Shown: one piece after another, positions 60,412 to 64,000 of the stretch
Layout: each line of letters starts with the position of its first letter
Numbering within the stretch: the stretch's first letter is position 1
DNA from: an uncultured Bacilli bacterium
GTDB lineage: Bacteria > Bacillota_I > Bacilli_A > RF39 > UBA660
Assembly: GCA_934141535.1 (NCBI GenBank)
Contig: CAKPCH010000002.1
Location: 1 to 64,000 of the forward strand
DNA: 64,000 bases
Direction: 5' to 3'
Made by a program: the position numbers and the translations under genes
Notes under the pieces: model-generated
Database searches by the model: none
Seen by the model: the letters and a program-made list of their open reading frames with translations, nothing else
Told to the model about the DNA's origin: nothing

Positions 60412-61700
60412 TACTTACGACATAATATTAATCCCATTATAATATAGTAAATAGGCGCTACTTGTATAACACTTATATTAGCAAATGCTTGTATCGAGTA
60501 TGCTACAAAACCACCTAATAATACAAATGTTATTTTATCTTTACTTTTTAATCCTTTTATAAATGTAAATAAGCAAATTAATAAGTATGGTATTAAACCT
60601 ATTATACCTGTTGAAATAAGTGTTTGTAAATATACATTATGAGCATTATCAACTATATAATACTTTTTTGTATTTTGTTGTTTTTCTAGTAAACCAGTTG
60701 TAGATATTGTAAATGATATTTTATCATCTATTTTAGGATTAGGATAATAATCAATAAAGTTATCAAATCCTACACCTATAAGAAAATGATCGCGTGCTAT
60801 AACTAAACTATTTTTCCATATAAGTGTCCTATAATTTCCACCATTATCAAATGTATTTTCTTTCAAGTTACATGTTTCACATCTAATTCCAAGTTTATTA
60901 TTTACAATAGTAATTGGTATATACGTTAATATCAATAAAAGAATTAATACAAATATTTTATATATCTTAATTTCTTTTTTAATATATAAAAATATAAATA
61001 AGAATAATAATACTATAAAATATGTTAAAAACGGTCCTGATGACTGACAGTCTATAAGTCCAATAAATAACAATATTATAATAAATGCATCTAAAATATT
61101 AAACTTTTTATCACATAAAAATTTAGTGCTTACAAAACTTAATACTGTAATAACAAGTGATCCATAAAAATTATTATGTCCACAAAATCCAGTTATTGAT
61201 CCATCTGCTCCTCCTCTAATAACAAAAGGAAAATCAGTATATACTTGAAAAAATCCATATATAGTGTTCGCTATAGCAATCCATAAAATTAATTTTAATA
61301 ATTTTTTACAATCTTCAATATTTCCTAACCTTTTCCAATTTATAAACAACAAATTATATGCAATAATAGATAATAATCCTTCATGTCTATAACTTTTTCC
61401 AAATATTGAAACATAAATATCATTAGAAAATATACTTGATATAATACCTGCTATTAAAATTATATAAAATAAATAATCATATTTATCCAAATTAAAATCT
61501 GTTTTTATTAGATTTCTTATATATATCAATATTAAAAATGGTATTGATATATATAGTACTATTGCTGGGTTTATAAAATCGTAATTTGATATTATTTTAT
61601 AATTCATTAAATAATATGATAGAGTTTTTATAAATGGCACTAATACTAATATACAAATTGTAAATATATATAGTAATTTTTTATTATTTAACTTCTTCAT
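60411..61700 (-). CDS. O-antigen ligase/polymerase-like membrane protein, copy 2
   Basis: 429 residues with about ten membrane helices. It has the same landmarks as copy 1: RGGADGSITGFCGHNNFYG, a CETC pair, NGGNYRTLIWKNSL, GVGFDNF and DNAHNVYLQTLISTGIIG. The two are clearly recent or conserved paralogues. GGTGATATA is the SD. Its stop codon is inside the SigK promoter of spoVIF. Confidence 0.78.
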   Translation of the reverse strand: MKKLNNKKLLYIFTICILVLVPFIKTLSYYLMNYKIISNYDFINPAIVLYISIPFLILIYIRNLIKTDFNLDKYDYLFYIILIAGIISSIFSNDIYVSIFGKSYRHEGLLSIIAYNLLFINWKRLGNIEDCKKLLKLILWIAIANTIYGFFQVYTDFPFVIRGGADGSITGFCGHNNFYGSLVITVLSFVSTKFLCDKKFNILDAFIIILLFIGLIDCQSSGPFLTYFIVLLFLFIFLYIKKEIKIYKIFVLILLLILTYIPITIVNNKLGIRCETCNLKENTFDNGGNYRTLIWKNSLVIARDHFLIGVGFDNFIDYYPNPKIDDKISFTISTTGLLEKQQNTKKYYIVDNAHNVYLQTLISTGIIGLIPYLLICLFTFIKGLKSKDKITFVLLGGFVAYSIQAFANISVIQVAPIYYIIMGLILCRK

Positions 61701-61732
61701 TATATCACCTATTTTATAATATCATATATAAC

Positions 61733-61761
61733 AAAAAAAGGAAACATTATTGTTCTCCTTT
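61733..61761 (-). terminator. Intrinsic terminator after der
   Basis: Minus strand AAAGGA pairs with TCCTTT, followed by TTTT. Confidence 0.6.
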
Positions 61762-63060
61762 ACTTTTAAAATTTATTACTATAGGTGTACCTGTAAAATC
61801 AAATGATTCTCTTATTTTATTTTCTATATATCTTTCATATGAAAAATGTACTAATCCTTTACTATTTACTTGTATATTAAATGTAGGTGGTTGTGTTCTT
61901 GTCTGTGTTGTAAAATATATTTTTAGTCTTTTACCTTTATAAGATGGAGGTAAATTTAATTCATATGCATCCATAATTACCCTATTAAGTAAACTAGTTT
62001 TTATTTCTTTTCTACTATTTTCGTATGCTGTTAAAACCTCAGGCATAAGTGTATGAATACGTTTTTTAGTTTTAGCACTTAAGAATACTACTTTAGCATA
62101 TGGCATGAATGCAAAAGATGATGAGATATCTGTTTTCCATTTCTTCATACTAGCATCCTTATCTTCTACTAAATCCCATTTATTTACAACTATAACTACT
62201 GCCTTTCCAGCATCTATAGCATACCCAGCTATATGTTTATCATGTTCTATTATACCTTCTTCTGCATTTATAACAATGACACATACATCACTTCTATCAA
62301 TTGCTTTTAAACTTCTTAATAAACTATATTTTTCTATATTCTCATATACTTTACCTTTTTTTCTCATACCTGCTGTATCTATTACTGTATATGTCTCATT
62401 ATTATAATTAAAATCAGTATCAACTGCATCTCTTGTAGTACCTGCAACATTACTTACAATAACTCTATCTTCATTAAGAATAGCATTTACTAAACTACTT
62501 TTACCTACATTTGGTCTTCCTATTATTGAAAACTTAATTTTTGAATCATCTTCTTCAGCTTCGAATTTAGGAAAATTAGAAGTTATTTCATCAAGTAAAT
62601 CGTATATTCCATCTCCTTGTTCACCACTTACTTTTATATAATGTTCAAAACCAAGTTCAAAAAACTCATATTCAGTATTTATTATATTTTTACTATCACA
62701 TTTATTTATAGCTACTATTACTTTGTTTTGGATTTTCTTTAACATATCTCTAACTAAAAAGTCATCTCTAGTTAATCCTTCTTTACCGTCTACTACAAAT
62801 ACTACTAAGTCTGCTTCATCAATAGCAAGTTCTGCTTGCATTCTAATTTCATCATTAAAGTTATCGTTTCCTATTTCAATACCACCTGTATCTATAAGAT
62901 GAAATTTATAATCATAGTAACTAACGCTACCATAAACTCTATCTCTAGTAACTCCAGGAGTATCTTCTATAATAGACATTTTTTTACCTATTAGTTTATT
63001 AAATATAGTACTTTTACCTACATTTGGTCTTCCTACAAGTGCTACTACTGGTTTTTTCAT
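61747..63060 (-). CDS. der: Ribosome-associated double GTPase Der (EngA)
   Basis: 437 residues. Two GTPase domains, with GRPNVGKSTIF near residue 10 and GRPNVGKSSLV near residue 180; each has its own DTGG/DTAG and N/TKxD motifs (NKCD, NKWD). The C-terminal KH-like domain ends with a basic segment. Essential for 50S assembly. ATG 63060 has GAGGTGG upstream; the ATG at 63102 would add 14 residues. Confidence 0.97.
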   Translation of the reverse strand: MKKPVVALVGRPNVGKSTIFNKLIGKKMSIIEDTPGVTRDRVYGSVSYYDYKFHLIDTGGIEIGNDNFNDEIRMQAELAIDEADLVVFVVDGKEGLTRDDFLVRDMLKKIQNKVIVAINKCDSKNIINTEYEFFELGFEHYIKVSGEQGDGIYDLLDEITSNFPKFEAEEDDSKIKFSIIGRPNVGKSSLVNAILNEDRVIVSNVAGTTRDAVDTDFNYNNETYTVIDTAGMRKKGKVYENIEKYSLLRSLKAIDRSDVCVIVINAEEGIIEHDKHIAGYAIDAGKAVVIVVNKWDLVEDKDASMKKWKTDISSSFAFMPYAKVVFLSAKTKKRIHTLMPEVLTAYENSRKEIKTSLLNRVIMDAYELNLPPSYKGKRLKIYFTTQTRTQPPTFNIQVNSKGLVHFSYERYIENKIRESFDFTGTPIVINFKSKGEQ

Positions 63061-63100
63061 ACTAACCACCTCAATCTCGTATATTATAACACAAAAAGGC

Positions 63101-63127
63101 AAAATAAAAAAGGCTTTTTATAGCCTT
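63101..63127 (-). terminator. Intrinsic terminator after the prepilin gene
   Basis: Minus strand AAGGCT-ATAAAA-AGCCTT followed by TTTTATTTT. Confidence 0.82.
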
Positions 63128-63145
63128 AATTATTTATTAGTTTTC

Positions 63146-63541
63146 TTATTTAGTTGCTAAAGTCATATCATTTAATTTAACTACGTCAGCTGATGATACA
63201 CCTGTACAAGTTAAACCTAATTTACCACTAGCATTTGATAAAGTACATTCTACACCATCATTAGAAGTAACTTTTGTACCAGTAATTGTTGCATTGTTAA
63301 TTCCATTTTTACTTAATTGTTCAGTAACTTCATCTAAAGTTGGTTCAGTACCTTTTGTAGCATATTTAGTTTGGTATGCTAATTCAACTGCATTTACTAT
63401 TAATTCTGCTGTTCTATCTTTAGCACTACTTCTAGCATCGTTAATAATACCTAAAATTACTGGTGTAGCTATTAAAGCGATGATTGCTAAGATTACGATT
63501 ACAGCTAATAATTCTATCAATGTAAAACCTTTATTTTTCAT
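63146..63541 (-). CDS. Type IV prepilin-like protein
   Basis: 131 residues. MKNKGFTLIELLAVIVILAI is a class III prepilin leader with processing between Gly5 and Phe6 and Glu at mature position 5. The helix continues to ~55; the C-terminal domain has two Cys (VECTLSNAS and GLTCTG). Similar in size to ComGC or major pilins. It has its own promoter and terminator between der and gpr, without pilus machinery genes nearby. Confidence 0.82.
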   Translation of the reverse strand: MKNKGFTLIELLAVIVILAIIALIATPVILGIINDARSSAKDRTAELIVNAVELAYQTKYATKGTEPTLDEVTEQLSKNGINNATITGTKVTSNDGVECTLSNASGKLGLTCTGVSSADVVKLNDMTLATK

Positions 63542-63573
63542 TTTTTCACCACCTTACCTTGTCCTACGTTATA

Positions 63574-63602
63574 AATATACAATATTTTTAAAATTTTGTC
63601 AA
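63574..63602 (-). promoter_or_regulatory. SigA-type promoter for the prepilin gene
   Basis: TTGACA (63597-63602) and TATATT (63574-63579), 17-nt spacer, minus strand. Confidence 0.78.
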
Positions 63603-63642
63603 TATAACGGTTTCACAAAATTTACATATTTCTACAAAATAT

Positions 63643-64000
63643 TTACTTATCTAAATCATTAATAGCGCAATTTATACTTTTAGAAATAACATTAGAAAGT
63701 TTTTCTATTACAAAATCTATTTCTTTAGGAGTTACCATTAGATTATAACCTATAGGATTTAATACTTCATAAATTAACATTTTTAATTCTTCATCATTTA
63801 GTGTTCCTATTAAACCTAAAAGATGTTTTTTATCTTCTTCTTTCTCTTCTATTTCTTTATTTAGATAATTTATATTATTAAATGTTAATTTACTTTTAGG
63901 AGTATTCATATACTCTTTATTAAAAGCATAATTTTTATATATAAAGTTTATTGAATCTGATACTATTACACTAGCATCTACTACTGTAGGTACTCCTATA
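63643..64000 (-). CDS. gpr: Germination protease GPR, 5' part outside window
   Basis: The frame is open to the right edge (118 residues visible plus stop), beyond the internal ATG at 63909. The visible part has IGVPTVVDASVIVSDSINF, LLGLIGTLNDEELKMLIYEV and MVTPKEIDFVIEKLSNVIS, closely matching the C-terminal third of Bacillus GPR. GPR is an aspartic protease that degrades small acid-soluble proteins during spore outgrowth. The catalytic Asp region lies outside the window. It is made in the forespore; no promoter is visible here. Confidence 0.93.
   Translation of the reverse strand, partial: IGVPTVVDASVIVSDSINFIYKNYAFNKEYMNTPKSKLTFNNINYLNKEIEEKEEDKKHLLGLIGTLNDEELKMLIYEVLNPIGYNLMVTPKEIDFVIEKLSNVISKSINCAINDLDK

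Overview
The window is a low-GC (by eye well under 30 %) Bacillota chromosome segment from an endospore former. The lineage evidence is the gene order secE-nusG-rplK-rplA-rplJ-rplL-ybxB-rpoB-rpoC, an L27 with the Prp-cleavable N-terminus next to prp, gpsB followed by a type B RNase P RNA, rodZ-pgsA, L10 and L21 leaders, and a serine T-box. TGA ends several genes (for example ybxB, gpmI and the membrane gene ending at 28786), so the standard bacterial code 11 applies, not the Mollicutes code. I cannot place it more precisely than an uncultured-type Bacilli/Erysipelotrichia-like lineage.

Layout. 1-2841: C-truncated sensor kinase and an AMP-forming ligase. 2922-17252: the rpoC/rpoB and ribosomal protein block on the minus strand, interrupted by a TasA-like secreted protein, a GH25 muramidase and a small pilin-like protein. 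17260-20775: cysteine synthase family enzyme, very large prepilin, SDR oxidoreductase. 20817-25151: rplU-prp-rpmA, spoIVFA-spoIVFB, rodZ-pgsA, rnpB and gpsB, plus a micro-ORF. 25219-30331: envelope genes (deacetylase fold, CPBP, GT2 flanked by two CmpB-type membrane proteins, DUF1835). 30384-38577: tRNA-Gly, heterodimeric ABC exporter, tRNA-Cys, Fic protein, recG and two candidate small RNAs. 38598-45991: hemW, a duplicated-domain hypothetical, lepA, cca, lon. 46040-54540: a sporulation-rich stretch (spoIVA, spoIIIAH, gerE, gerM) with ysxC, gpmI, tRNA-Arg, a structured RNA leader and a three-micro-ORF locus. 54532-64000: serS with an RSH-type HD protein under a Ser T-box, sigK, two O-antigen-ligase paralogues around dusB and spoVIF, der, a prepilin, and the 3' part of gpr.

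Functionally the window joins core transcription/translation genes with much of the mother-cell sporulation programme. Pro-SigK, its membrane protease SpoIVFB and the inhibitor SpoIVFA are all present. Two SigK-type promoters (AC-N16-CATANNNTA) precede gerE and spoVIF. SpoIVA, SpoIIIAH, GerM and GPR cover coat assembly, the feeding channel, germination-related lipoprotein function and SASP degradation. The most interesting undescribed elements are the structured RNA with terminator before the small gene at 53178-53564, the micro-ORF/inverted-repeat locus at 54144-54516, two orphan small RNAs (35748-35844 and 38480-38577), and an RpoB carrying Asn at the His526 rifampicin position. Many start codons follow a shifted Shine-Dalgarno GGTGAT with only 3-5 nt spacing, and this was used to correct many starts. 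All predictions are from reading the sequence; no database search was run.
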